Origin: PALSA-600 sp963842335
GTDB taxonomy: Bacteria; Actinomycetota; Thermoleophilia; Gaiellales; Gaiellaceae
Direction of reading: 5' to 3'
NCBI GenBank assembly: GCA_963842335.1
Contig: CAWJGF010000016.1
Coordinates: 1 to 64,000, forward strand
DNA length: 64,000 bases
Below are positions 52,240-61,142 of the stretch, in pieces; the stretch's first letter is position 1, and every line of letters starts with the position of its first letter. Made by a program: the position numbers and the translations under genes. The notes beneath the pieces were generated by a model. That model was not told the DNA's origin. It did not search any database and was given only the letters and a program-made list of their open reading frames with translations.

Positions 52240-52587
52240 GTGGACACACGGGAGGCTGCGCAGCGCTGGGCGGAGACGTGGGAACGCGGTTGGCACGAGC
52301 ACGACGCCGACGCCATCGCGGCTCTCTACGCCGAGGGGGTGTACTGGCAGCAGCATCCGTTTCGCGAGCCTGAGCCCGGCTACCTCACTCGCGTGTTCGA
52401 CGAGGAGGAGTCAGCGGAGTGCGAATTCGGAGCGCCGATCGTGGACGGCGATCGGGCCGCCGTGCCGTGGAACGGCCAGACCACGCTCACCGACGGTCGG
52501 ACCGAGGACCTCTTCGGCGTTTCGCTCCTGCGCTTCGACCCAGAAGGGCTCGTGGTCGACCAGCGCGACATCTGGGTCGGCCGCTAG
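52240..52587 (+). CDS. SnoaL/NTF2-like protein
   Basis: A 115-residue cone-fold protein (REAAQRWAETWERGWHEHDADAIAALYAEGVYWQQHPFREP... VDGDRAAVPWNGQTTLTDG... RFDPEGLVVDQRDIWVGR) of the SnoaL/NTF2 superfamily. The ligand or reaction is unknown. It starts with GTG. Its stop overlaps the stop of the convergent kinase-like gene by four bases. Confidence 0.82.
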   Translation: MDTREAAQRWAETWERGWHEHDADAIAALYAEGVYWQQHPFREPEPGYLTRVFDEEESAECEFGAPIVDGDRAAVPWNGQTTLTDGRTEDLFGVSLLRFDPEGLVVDQRDIWVGR

Positions 52588-53516
52588 TCACCGCCCGTCT
52601 TGGTGAGTGCGCGCCGAATGACGACCTGGTACCACTCGTCGAACCGAGGATGTTCCTCCGGCGGCAGGGCATCCCGCTGCCGCGCCCACGCGAACGCGTG
52701 CGCGAACTTGCCAACGCGCATCGCGAGGGCGAACGTCTCCTCGTGACCGTTGCCCCACGCCTCCAGATACGCGTCGCGCAGTCGCGCGAACCACGGGTCG
52801 GACGGCAGCAGCTTGTTGATCTCCTCGAGAAAGCGGAACGTCACGACGAGCGAGAAGAAAGGATGCGCGACCGACGAGTCGCCCCAGTCGAGGAGGCGCA
52901 ACTGTTTGCCATCTGAGTACACGTTCGCGTGGTGGAGGTCGTCGTGCTGAATTGTGTCGGGCACGCCGTGTGCGGCGAGCTCGGTGCAGAGCTCCGCGAA
53001 GCGGGGCGCAAACTTGTGCAGCCGCTGGATCTCGTCCTGCTTCAGAGGCAGCTCGCCTTGGAGGAAACGCTCGTAACGTGCCGGCAGCGTCGGAACGCGC
53101 AGGTCCGGAACACCGTGTGCGATCTGCTGGTTCGCGTGGGCAACTTCCCCGCGCTGGAGCTCGGAGCAGAGCGGCATCACGGCAAGCCATGTTTCGGGCG
53201 GGTTGCCGAACACGCGGATCGGTGTGCCCGCGTCGGCAAGAAGGAGCCACGCCCGCTCCTCGTCGTGCCCGAGTACCTCCGGGAGCCGGTCGGGCCAGCG
53301 TGCGAAGAGCTCGGCGGTGAGGCGCGGCTCGAACGCCTGGACAGGAGCGCAGGCCTTGAACCAGGTGACACCGTCGGCGAGTGGCACGCGCAGAACCGTC
53401 GACCACGGTCGCTCGTGCGCCGTCTCGATCGCGCCGACCGGATCGACGTGCGCGCGGATCCAGTCTTCGGCTGCGGTGCGGTCCACGTCTCCGATCTGAT
53501 TGAGCCGGACGCTCAT
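52584..53516 (-). CDS. Aminoglycoside phosphotransferase-family kinase
   Basis: A 310-residue APH/choline-kinase-like protein: catalytic loop IQHDDLHHANVY (Brenner motif H-x-D-x4-N) and metal-binding DWGDSSVAHPFF are intact, and RVPLADGVTWFKACAP gives the ATP Lys. Most such chromosomal genes phosphorylate unknown small molecules, so antibiotic resistance should not be assumed. ATG at 53516 gives the shortest sound N-terminus. It is divergent from the putative Ig gene. Confidence 0.85.
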   Translation of the reverse strand: MSVRLNQIGDVDRTAAEDWIRAHVDPVGAIETAHERPWSTVLRVPLADGVTWFKACAPVQAFEPRLTAELFARWPDRLPEVLGHDEERAWLLLADAGTPIRVFGNPPETWLAVMPLCSELQRGEVAHANQQIAHGVPDLRVPTLPARYERFLQGELPLKQDEIQRLHKFAPRFAELCTELAAHGVPDTIQHDDLHHANVYSDGKQLRLLDWGDSSVAHPFFSLVVTFRFLEEINKLLPSDPWFARLRDAYLEAWGNGHEETFALAMRVGKFAHAFAWARQRDALPPEEHPRFDEWYQVVIRRALTKTGGD

Positions 53517-53607
53517 CCCGCCAGTAAGACAGAAGGCAGGACAGCCGACCGCCGCGGCGGGCAGACTGTCGCTCAAGTCAGATGAGCTTCTCTCCGATAC
53601 GAACGCA

Positions 53608-54750
53608 ATGCGCCTCCTAAAGGCTTTCGTCCTCGTTGCCCTGCTCGCAGGCGCTTACACCCCCCTTGCGTCGGCCGGCGGCTACACGGACGAGTCGTAC
53701 TTCACCCCGGTCGGCAAGGTCGGCACGCCGTATTCCCACACGGTGTCCTGGAAGCCGGGCACCGGCTGCCCGCCGTATGGCTATTCGGTCGTCGGAGGCG
53801 CGTTTCCGCCCGGGCTCAGCCTGTCGTCCAGCGGACACATCACCGGAACTCCGACCCAGGCCGGGACCTACACCTTTTACATCCGCCAGACCGACAACTG
53901 CGGGATCGAGGGCGAGGGCAACGCGCCGTTCGTGATCAAGATCCAGGGCGGCGCCCCGCCGCTCGTGATCACGTCCTCCACGCTCGGGAACGGCGAGGCC
54001 GACCTCTCGTATTCGGTGATGCTCTCCGCCTCCGGCGGCGGAACGGCAAAGACCTGGTCGGTCACTGCGGGCGCGCTTCCTTCCGGTCTCACTCTCTCGA
54101 ACGACGGGCACCTCTCCGGCACACCGACGGCTCCGGGGAGCTACTCCTTTACGGCGACGGTCAGCGACGGTACGAGCTCCTCCTCGAAGGGCATGTCGCT
54201 CACGATCATCCCCGGCATCACCGTCAACGCCACGCCGACTGTGCCGACAGCCGAAGTGCGGACGAATTACTCGGCATCGGTGCCGACCATGCTCGGCGTG
54301 ACCGGCGGCGTACCGCCGTACCGCTACGCCCCCGTCAGCGGTTTTCCGTTCGGAATCGGCTTCGACTCCGCCACGGGCCAGATCTTCGGCTCTCCTCGCG
54401 AGCCCGGCGTCGTCAACCTCACGATCGCGATCACCGACGCGAACGGCGCGACGAAGCAGGTGACCGTAGCCGTGACCGTGTTGCCGAAGCTGCGCATCGT
54501 GTCCACGCGGCTCGCCGGCGGAACCGTCGGCAAGCGCTATCGGGGTAACGTCGGCGTTGCGGGCGGTCAGGATCCGGTCTGGGCCCTGCTGTCCGGCAAG
54601 CTGCCGGCCGGCTTGAGGCTGAACTCGGCGACGGGGGCAATCACCGGCTTGCCGAAACGCGCCGGATCGTTCCACTTCACCGTCTCCGTCAAGGATGCGC
54701 TCGGAGCAACGGTGTCGATTCGCTACACCCTCCTCATCCGCAACAAGTAG
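53608..54750 (+). CDS. Secreted protein with four putative Ig (He_PIG) domains
   Basis: A 380-residue exported protein: signal (MRLLKAFVLVALLAGAYTPL) and four cadherin/Ig-like repeats each with a LPxGLxLxxxGxIxGTPTxxGxYxF core (for example FPPGLSLSSSGHITGTPTQA and LPSGLTLSNDGHLSGTPTAP). No enzyme domain, anchor or sorting signal follows, so it is probably an adhesin-like or matrix protein. The chosen ATG starts the signal peptide. Confidence 0.82.
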   Translation: MRLLKAFVLVALLAGAYTPLASAGGYTDESYFTPVGKVGTPYSHTVSWKPGTGCPPYGYSVVGGAFPPGLSLSSSGHITGTPTQAGTYTFYIRQTDNCGIEGEGNAPFVIKIQGGAPPLVITSSTLGNGEADLSYSVMLSASGGGTAKTWSVTAGALPSGLTLSNDGHLSGTPTAPGSYSFTATVSDGTSSSSKGMSLTIIPGITVNATPTVPTAEVRTNYSASVPTMLGVTGGVPPYRYAPVSGFPFGIGFDSATGQIFGSPREPGVVNLTIAITDANGATKQVTVAVTVLPKLRIVSTRLAGGTVGKRYRGNVGVAGGQDPVWALLSGKLPAGLRLNSATGAITGLPKRAGSFHFTVSVKDALGATVSIRYTLLIRNK

Positions 54751-54759
54751 TCGGCCGTT

Positions 54760-55848
54760 TCAGCCGGTCGCGTCGTCACCGCCGACGAGCACTCGCACGA
54801 TCTCGAGGCTGTCGTCGACAACGACGACGTCTGCGACCGATCCGGGCCTGAGGGTGCCGAGCTCCGGCCGGCCCGCGATGCGCGCCGGCACCTCGCTGGC
54901 AGCGGACAGTGCCGCTTGGATCGGAGCGCCGAGGTGCACGAGGTTCCGCACCGCCTCGATCATCGGCACGGTGCTCCCGGCGAGCACTCGCTCGGCGCTG
55001 CGGGCGACGCCGTTCTCGACCTCGAAGTCGACGCCGGCGATCGTGTAGCTGCCATCGCCGGCTCCTGCTGCGGCGGTCGCGTCGGTGACGAGGGCGACCC
55101 TGCCGGCGGCGGCCTGCCACACGAGCCGCGCAGTGTCGTCGGCGAGGTGTACGCCGTCGAGGATCACCTGCACGACAACATCGCCCGAGACGAGCGCCGC
55201 ACCTGCGAGGCCCGGCTCACGCGCCGCGAACGGGCGCATCGCGTTGAAGATGTGCGTCACCGTCTTGGCGCCGCGCGAGAACGCATCGCGTGCCTCTGCG
55301 GCAGTCGCGTTCGAGTGCCCACACGAGACCGTTATGCCGCGCTTCCTCAGGAGCTCCATCAGCTCGTACGCACCGGGAAGCTCAGGCGCCAGCGTCACGT
55401 GGCTCACCGGCCCGGCGGCCAGCAACCGTTCCAAGAGCCGACAGTCGGGATCGCGCCGCGCTTCGGCAGGATGCGTGCCGAGCCGCTCGCCCGAGATGAA
55501 CGGTCCCTCGAGATGCGCACCGATGATGCGCGGCACGGAACCGTTCTGCGGCACCTCCTGTAGCGCGGCGGTGAGCTCGTCTTCCGGCGAAGTGATGAAC
55601 GTCGGCTGGTAGGCGGTGACGCCTCCCTGGAGCAAGGCCTCGCCAGATTTGCGATAGCCCGACGTGTCGGCCGAGAAGAAGTCCACTCCGGCAAAGCCGT
55701 TGACCTGCAGGTCGACGAAACCGGGAGCGGCAACGCCACTCCCGTTGGCGGAGCTCAAGCCGACGCCGGCGATCCGGCCGTCGGCCACCTCGACGTCACC
55801 CGGCACCAGGCTCCCGTCGACGAGCGCTGCCCCGACTCCGAGTCGCAC
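54760..55848 (-). CDS. nagA: N-acetylglucosamine-6-phosphate deacetylase
   Basis: A 362-residue amidohydrolase. DLQVNGFAGVDF replaces the usual HxH as in all NagA; E114 in AHLEGPFIS is the metal Glu; SCGHSNA and VTHIFNAM give the metal His residues; VTDAT holds the catalytic Asp. It converts GlcNAc-6-P to GlcN-6-P and acetate. It starts with GTG two bases after the ATPase stop and is the last gene of the leftward sugar operon. Confidence 0.93.
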   Translation of the reverse strand: MRLGVGAALVDGSLVPGDVEVADGRIAGVGLSSANGSGVAAPGFVDLQVNGFAGVDFFSADTSGYRKSGEALLQGGVTAYQPTFITSPEDELTAALQEVPQNGSVPRIIGAHLEGPFISGERLGTHPAEARRDPDCRLLERLLAAGPVSHVTLAPELPGAYELMELLRKRGITVSCGHSNATAAEARDAFSRGAKTVTHIFNAMRPFAAREPGLAGAALVSGDVVVQVILDGVHLADDTARLVWQAAAGRVALVTDATAAAGAGDGSYTIAGVDFEVENGVARSAERVLAGSTVPMIEAVRNLVHLGAPIQAALSAASEVPARIAGRPELGTLRPGSVADVVVVDDSLEIVRVLVGGDDATG

Positions 55849-55850
55849 GG

Positions 55851-57071
55851 CTACCCGGCGACCGGGGTCGCGACCGGCACGTCGACCCTGGAGATGGCTG
55901 CCCCGGTCTCCAGATCGAAGAAATGGAGAAGACGCGGATCGATCGCGACCTCGACCGCTTCGCCCGGCGCAAGGAGGAGATGCCGGTCGAAGCGGCCGAG
56001 GAGCGTCACCGACCGCTCTGAGTCGTCGACACCCAGGGAGGGACCTGGGAGCTGGGCGGCGGTGTCGACGAGGTCCGAACGCTCGAGCGGTGCTGCGGTG
56101 ATCTCGATGTGGACCAGCTGCTCCGAGCCGAGCGACTCGACGAGCAGGATCCGGCCACGTAGCCGGGTGCCGTCCCAGCCCGCAGCCTCGCGGACGTCTT
56201 CGGGACGGATACCGACAGCGACCCGCCTGCCGGCGTAGTTCGCGAGCGACGGACGCTCCGCGACGAGATCGGACGGAAGCTCGACGTCCATGTCCCCGAT
56301 TCGGCAGACGAGCTTCCCGTCGTCCGATTCAAGGCCGGCTTCGAAGAGATTCATCGCCGGCGAACCGACGAAGCTCGCGACGAAGAGATTGACCGGTGCG
56401 TCGTAGAGCCGCTGCGGCGTGTCGACCTGTTGCAGCCTGCCGTCGCGCATAACGGCGACTCGGTTGCCCATGGTCATCGCCTCGACCTGGTCGTGTGTGA
56501 CGTAGACGGTGGTCACCTTGAGCGCCTGCTGAATGCGTGCGATCTCCGCCCGCATCTGCACGCGCAGCTTTGCGTCCAGGTTCGAAAGCGGTTCGTCCAT
56601 CAGGAACGCCTTCGGCTCGCGAACGATCGCCCGCCCCATCGCGACGCGCTGCCGCTGCCCACCGGACAGCTGCGCCGGCCGTCGCTGCAACATGTCACCG
56701 AGGCCGAGCACGCGCGCGATTTCCTCGACGCGGCGCTTCTGCTCCTCCTTCGGCACCTTCCGCATGCGCAGCCCGAACGCCAGGTTGTCGTAGACGGTCT
56801 TGTGTGGATAGAGCGCGTAGTTCTGAAAGACCATCGCGATGTCGCGATCGCGCGGGGCGAGGTCGTTCACGACCTTGCCGCCGATCCGGATCTCGCCCGA
56901 GCTGATCTCCTCGAGCCCGGCGATCATGCGCAGAGCAGTCGTCTTGCCGCACCCCGACGGGCCGACGAGCACGACGAACTCGCCCTCTTCGACCTCGAGG
57001 TTGAGGTCACGGACCGCGATCACGTCGCCGCCATAGACCTTGGAAAGGTGGACGAGCTCGATCTGGGCCAT
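55851..57071 (-). CDS. ugpC: Sugar ABC transporter ATPase (UgpC/MsiK type)
   Basis: A 406-residue ATPase: Walker A GPSGCGKT, Q-loop QNYALYP, signature LSGGQRQRVAMGRA, Walker B FLMDEPLSNLD and H-loop THDQ, followed by a TOBE/MalK-type C-terminal barrel (GIRPEDV). It energises the carbohydrate permeases. In Streptomyces one such ATPase (MsiK) serves several sugar importers, but here it is within the operon. The ATG shares a base with the upstream TAA. Confidence 0.94.
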   Translation of the reverse strand: MAQIELVHLSKVYGGDVIAVRDLNLEVEEGEFVVLVGPSGCGKTTALRMIAGLEEISSGEIRIGGKVVNDLAPRDRDIAMVFQNYALYPHKTVYDNLAFGLRMRKVPKEEQKRRVEEIARVLGLGDMLQRRPAQLSGGQRQRVAMGRAIVREPKAFLMDEPLSNLDAKLRVQMRAEIARIQQALKVTTVYVTHDQVEAMTMGNRVAVMRDGRLQQVDTPQRLYDAPVNLFVASFVGSPAMNLFEAGLESDDGKLVCRIGDMDVELPSDLVAERPSLANYAGRRVAVGIRPEDVREAAGWDGTRLRGRILLVESLGSEQLVHIEITAAPLERSDLVDTAAQLPGPSLGVDDSERSVTLLGRFDRHLLLAPGEAVEVAIDPRLLHFFDLETGAAISRVDVPVATPVAG

Positions 57072-57958
57072 TACCCACGCACCGCCCCGGAAGTGAGCCC
57101 GAATGCGATCCGCCGCTGCACGAGCAGGAAGAACACGACCACCGGGATGGCGCAGAGCGTCGCACCCGCCATCAGCGGGCCCCAGTCCGTTCCGCGCAGC
57201 GTCGTGAACGAGGCGAGCCAGACCATCAGCGTCTGCTTCTCCGGTGTGTGGAGGAACACGTAGGCAATGATGAACTCGTTCCAGGCCTGGATGAAGGCAA
57301 AGATCGACGTCGCGACGAGACCGGGGCCGACGAGAGGCAGGAGAATTCGGACGAATGCGCCGAAGCGGGTCGCGCCGTCCACCATCGCGGCCTCCTCGAG
57401 ATCCTTGGGAATGCCGAGCAGGAAGCCACGCATCGTCCAGACCGTGAACGGCAGGACGAACGTCAGGTACATCGCGATCACGCCGGTCAGCTTGTCGACC
57501 TGGTGCAGGCGCGACATGAGGATGTAGAGCGGGATGATCAGGGCGGCGAGCGGCACCATCTGCACACCGAGGATCAGGACGATGAACCCCTTCCGCCCGT
57601 AGAAACGGAACTTCGCCAGCGCAAGCGCCGCGAGGAACGCGAGCGTGACCGACAGCGCGACGACGACGGTGACGACGATCACGCTGTTCTTCACCGCATC
57701 CCAGAAGAACGGCTGATTGATGGCATCCCGGAAATTCGACAGCGTCGGACTCGTCGGAATCCACTGCGGCGTGTAGCTCAAGATCTTCTGTCCCGGCTTG
57801 AACGCCGTCGCGACCATCCAGTAGACGGGAAAGACCATCACGACGAGCACGATCACGCCGAGCACGTTCCAGCCCAGCTTGTGCAGGCGACGGCGCCCGC
57901 TGATGCGCGGCGCAACCGGAAGGATCGGGGTGGGTGCGATCTGGGTGCCGGAGGTCAC
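57071..57958 (-). CDS. Carbohydrate ABC permease (MalG type)
   Basis: A 295-residue inner-membrane permease with six membrane segments and the EAA loop PKDLEEAAMVDGATRFGAF followed by ILLPLVGPGLV. The N-terminal ~25 residues are cytoplasmic. GTG at 57958 overlaps the stop of the first permease (GTGA). It is the MalG-like partner of a heterodimer. Confidence 0.93.
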   Translation of the reverse strand: MTSGTQIAPTPILPVAPRISGRRRLHKLGWNVLGVIVLVVMVFPVYWMVATAFKPGQKILSYTPQWIPTSPTLSNFRDAINQPFFWDAVKNSVIVVTVVVALSVTLAFLAALALAKFRFYGRKGFIVLILGVQMVPLAALIIPLYILMSRLHQVDKLTGVIAMYLTFVLPFTVWTMRGFLLGIPKDLEEAAMVDGATRFGAFVRILLPLVGPGLVATSIFAFIQAWNEFIIAYVFLHTPEKQTLMVWLASFTTLRGTDWGPLMAGATLCAIPVVVFFLLVQRRIAFGLTSGAVRG

Positions 57959-58941
57959 CGAATCTCCCCCGCTCGCAGCATCTGCCGGAGGTACACGAGC
58001 GTCGCGCCGAACATGAAGAGCACCATCACGACCGCGATCGAAGCGCCGAGCCCGTACTCGCTGATCTGGAAGGACTGGTGGAAGGCGTAGATCGCCATCG
58101 TGTAGTAGTCGCTCGTCGGCCGGCCGTCGAGCATCACCCAGATCTGCTGGAAGACCTGGAAGTCCCAGATGATCGACAGGCTCGTGAGGATGACGAAGAT
58201 CGGCATCAGCAGCGGCATCGTCACCTCGCGAAAGATCCGCCAGGGACGGGCACCGTCGATCGCGGCCGCCTCGAGGAGCTCCTGCGGCACCTGGGCGAGC
58301 GCTGCGTAGATCGTGATCGTGATGAACGGGATCGCGCCCCAGACGATCAGCGCCGTGATCACGGCGAAGCCGCTCCACGGATTCGCGAACCAGTCGTGCC
58401 GGATGAAGTTCCCGACGTGAAGGTGCTGCAGTGACCAGTTCGCGACGCCGAACTCGTAGTCGACCATCCAGCGCCAGATGTCCACCGCAACGATGACCGG
58501 TATCGACCACACGAGGACGAGCCCGGTCGTGAGCGCGACGCGCAGCCACCGAGACACCTGAAGCAGCAGCAAGGCGATCCCCGTCCCGAACACCATCGTC
58601 AGCGTGACGTTCACGACGGTGAAGAGCGCGGTGCGAAGCAGAACGTGCCAGAACTCCGAGTCGTGGAAGATCTGCGCGTAATTCGCCGTGCCGACCCACT
58701 TGCCCTGGTGGCGGATCAGCTCGAAGAGGCCGTACTTCTCGAACGACATCCTCACGAGGAGGTACATCGGATACCCGAGGATGACGCCGATCGCCACCGC
58801 CGCAGGCGCGAGGAGGGCGTAGGGCGCAGCGGCGTGCCCGAGGCGCTGCCGTGTCAGGCGTCGCCGCCGCCGAGAGGCGAGTGGGAACTCGCTCTCGGCG
58901 ACGGACGACAGGGCTGCTCCTTCGGGCGCGAGGCGACTCAC
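57955..58941 (-). CDS. Carbohydrate ABC permease (MalF type)
   Basis: A 328-residue permease with about six membrane segments and the EAA loop PQELLEAAAIDGARPWRIF followed by VTMPLLMPIF. GTG at 58941 overlaps the stop of the binding-protein gene (GTGA), so transport genes are coupled end to end. Confidence 0.93.
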   Translation of the reverse strand: MSRLAPEGAALSSVAESEFPLASRRRRRLTRQRLGHAAAPYALLAPAAVAIGVILGYPMYLLVRMSFEKYGLFELIRHQGKWVGTANYAQIFHDSEFWHVLLRTALFTVVNVTLTMVFGTGIALLLLQVSRWLRVALTTGLVLVWSIPVIVAVDIWRWMVDYEFGVANWSLQHLHVGNFIRHDWFANPWSGFAVITALIVWGAIPFITITIYAALAQVPQELLEAAAIDGARPWRIFREVTMPLLMPIFVILTSLSIIWDFQVFQQIWVMLDGRPTSDYYTMAIYAFHQSFQISEYGLGASIAVVMVLFMFGATLVYLRQMLRAGEIR

Positions 58942-60222
58942 GCGCCTGTGTTCAGGATCCTCGTGATCTGACTACTTGCACTGGTTGCTGCTGCCTTCAC
59001 CGACGCCCGGCCGGTGAAGATCTTGACGAGCATGTTCTGGAGCACGTTCGCATTCTCCACATTCGCCCAGTTGGGGCTCGTGGGGACGAACCAGCTGGAT
59101 TTCGCCGCGCGCGCGAACGGAGCCAGCTTCGGGTTCGACGCGTTGAAGGCGAGGAGCTTCGTCGTGTTGGCGATGTTGCCTGTCTTGGCGATCTCGCTCT
59201 CCACAGCGGTGCTCGTGAACGCCTTGATCCAGTCGACGGCGAGGCTCTGATTCTTCGTCGTCACCGGGACGGCGAGATCCGAGCCGCCGAGGAACGTGGG
59301 CATGAACTTGCCCGGGGTGTGGCTCGGCATCGGGATAGGCCCCGATCACCGGCTCGAGCGCCGGGTTGCCGAGCTTCGCGTCGAGGGCGTACGGCCACTC
59401 CCAGCCGTTGCCGACGAATGATCCGACCTTGCCCTTTGAGAAGACGAGCGCCTGCTGCGGGTTCGCCTCGTCGGTCGTCTTGCTCGCCCGCGTCAGCGAC
59501 TTCGCGATCGACGCGACCTGGTTCAGCGCCGCGAGTGCCCTCGGGGAGTTCAGCGACCCCTTCCACTTGCCGCCCGAGCGAACCGCGATCTTCCCGCCGT
59601 AGTCGTAGACGAAGGACATCGCGTAGTACCAGTACTTACCGGGGAAGTAGACAGCCGAGTAGCCGCTGTCCTTCCCGTACTTCTTCATCAGCTTCTTCCC
59701 GTCGGCCACGAACTGCGCGAGGCTCTTGGGCGTCGACTTGATGCCGGCACCCTTGTACTGGTCCTTGCGGTAGATCACCGCGCGGGCACCTGCGTAGTAC
59801 GGAACGCCGTAGAGCTTGCCGTTGTACTGGGCCGAGTTCTTGAGGCCCTGGAGCCAGGTCTTGTTGTTCGGAAATGCCGACTGCGTCAGCGTCTTGAAGG
59901 CGCCGGCCGCCATGTACTTCGTCATCTCCGTGTTGCCGAGCTCGATCACGTCGGGCGCGTCGCCACCGGCGAGCCCGGCGTCGAACTTCTGGAGATGGTT
60001 GCCCCACGTCTGGTACTGGACGTCGACGTCGACGTCCGGATGCTGGGCCTTGAAGGTCCTGTTGGCGAGGGCAACCGCCTCCGGCCAACCGTTCTGTGCG
60101 TCGTTCTGCAGCCAGACCACGATCTTGCCGGCCTGGGCCTTCGAAGTCCCGCCACTTGCGGTCGTTGCCGCAATGGCGAGCATGGCAGCGAGGACCGCCA
60201 CCACGAGGAATCGAACTTTCAT
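58938..60222 (-). CDS. Extracellular sugar-binding protein (one frameshift)
   Basis: A solute-binding protein of the carbohydrate (SBP_bac_1) class with a signal peptide (MKVRFLVVAVLAAMLAIAAT) and an AGKIVVWLQND start. GGGAGGCG precedes the ATG at 60222. The first ~295 residues end in EPVIGAYP; the C-terminal ~130 (MPSHTPGKFMPTFLGGSDLAV) are in another frame. One extra C in the run at 59332-59334 accounts for the break, so an assembly error in a homopolymer is likely. It should bind GlcNAc or chito-/muro-oligosaccharides given the neighbours. It has no lipobox Cys. It leads the leftward operon beneath two dre-like sites. Confidence 0.83.
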
Positions 60223-60262
60223 GTCGCCTCCCGGAGCATGGGGAGCCACGCTGGCTTCCCCG

Positions 60263-60309
60263 ATTGGTTTAGACCACAAACCACGAGCGGGAGATTGGCA
60301 CAGACCAAT
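60263..60309. promoter_or_regulatory. Two dre-like operators (GntR/DasR type) in the divergent gap
   Basis: ATTGGTTTAGACCACA (60263-60278) and ATTGGCACAGACCAAT (60294-60309) match the DasR dre pattern (A-x-TGGTCTAGACCA-x-T) at most positions. The second is a near-perfect palindrome. They lie just upstream of the binding-protein start, where a repressor would block the transport operon. Confidence 0.75.
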
Positions 60310-60349
60310 CACCGTGTCAAGAGGGTGAATTTCTGCGCTTGTTCGAGGA

Positions 60350-60419
60350 AGTGGTCTTGACCATGGCCGGTCCCCTGTGCTTCCATGGGGGACGGATGAG
60401 CAAACAGGTCTTGACCAGG
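60350..60419. promoter_or_regulatory. Two further dre-like operators at the regulator start
   Basis: AGTGGTCTTGACCATG (60350-60365) and ACAGGTCTTGACCAGG (60404-60419) are close to the dre consensus. The first is upstream of the regulator start and suggests autoregulation; the second lies within the first codons. Their placement also argues for the start at 60396 rather than an upstream TTG. Confidence 0.7.
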
Positions 60420-61142
60420 CAGCGCGTGCTCGAGCTCATCGACCAGCTCCAGGTCGGAGAAGCCATCCCGCCAGAGCGGCGGCTCAGCAGCGACCTCGGC
60501 ATCTCGCGCCTGACCCTCCGCGCCGCGCTCGACGACCTCGTCCGCGACGGGTACCTCGAGCGGCGCCACGGCAGCGGCACCTTCGTCAGCGAGCCGAAGA
60601 TCGCCCAGCAGCTGACCTTGACGTCGTTCAGCGAGGACATGCGCCGCCGCGGCATGACGGCCGGCAGCCGGACGATCGAGCTGAAGGAGGCGCACGCCGG
60701 GGCGGCCGTCGGCCGCGCGCTGAAGCTTTCCCCCGATGACCGCGTCGTGCTCATCCGCCGCTTGCGACTCGCGGACGGCGAGCCGATGGCGCTCGAGACT
60801 CTGCACGTTCCCGCTGCGCTCGTCCCGGGACTGTCGCGCGAAGCGTTGGAGAATGCATCGTTCTACGAGCTGCTCGAGAAGCAGTACGGCGTCGTGATCG
60901 AGAGCGGGATGCAATCGATCGAGCCCACTGTGACGAACGAGGAGGAGTCGGAGCTCCTGGGTGTGCCTCTGCACTCCCCCGCTTTTCTCTTCGAGCGCAC
61001 CTCGCGCACTGCGGGGGGCGAGACCGTCGAGTTCGTGCGCTCGTTGTACCGAGGCGACCGCTACCGGCTCGTCGCCGAGCTCTCGCAGCGCCGCGACCGG
61101 CCGGTCGTCGTCGCGGCCGCACTCGTCGCAGACCCGGCATGA
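60396..61142 (+). CDS. GntR/HutC-family (UTRA) regulator, DasR/NagR-like
   Basis: A 248-residue regulator: GntR winged helix (about 1-70; PPERRLSSDLGISRLTLRAALDDL, DGYLERRHGSGTFV) and a UTRA ligand domain (about 85-240; SFSEDMRRRGM... DRVVLIRRLRLADGEPMALETLHVP). DasR and NagR bind GlcN-6-P or GlcNAc-6-P with this domain. With four dre-like sites nearby, repression of the amino-sugar genes is the likely role. The stop overlaps the next ATG (ATGA). Confidence 0.9.
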   Translation: MSKQVLTRQRVLELIDQLQVGEAIPPERRLSSDLGISRLTLRAALDDLVRDGYLERRHGSGTFVSEPKIAQQLTLTSFSEDMRRRGMTAGSRTIELKEAHAGAAVGRALKLSPDDRVVLIRRLRLADGEPMALETLHVPAALVPGLSREALENASFYELLEKQYGVVIESGMQSIEPTVTNEEESELLGVPLHSPAFLFERTSRTAGGETVEFVRSLYRGDRYRLVAELSQRRDRPVVVAAALVADPA

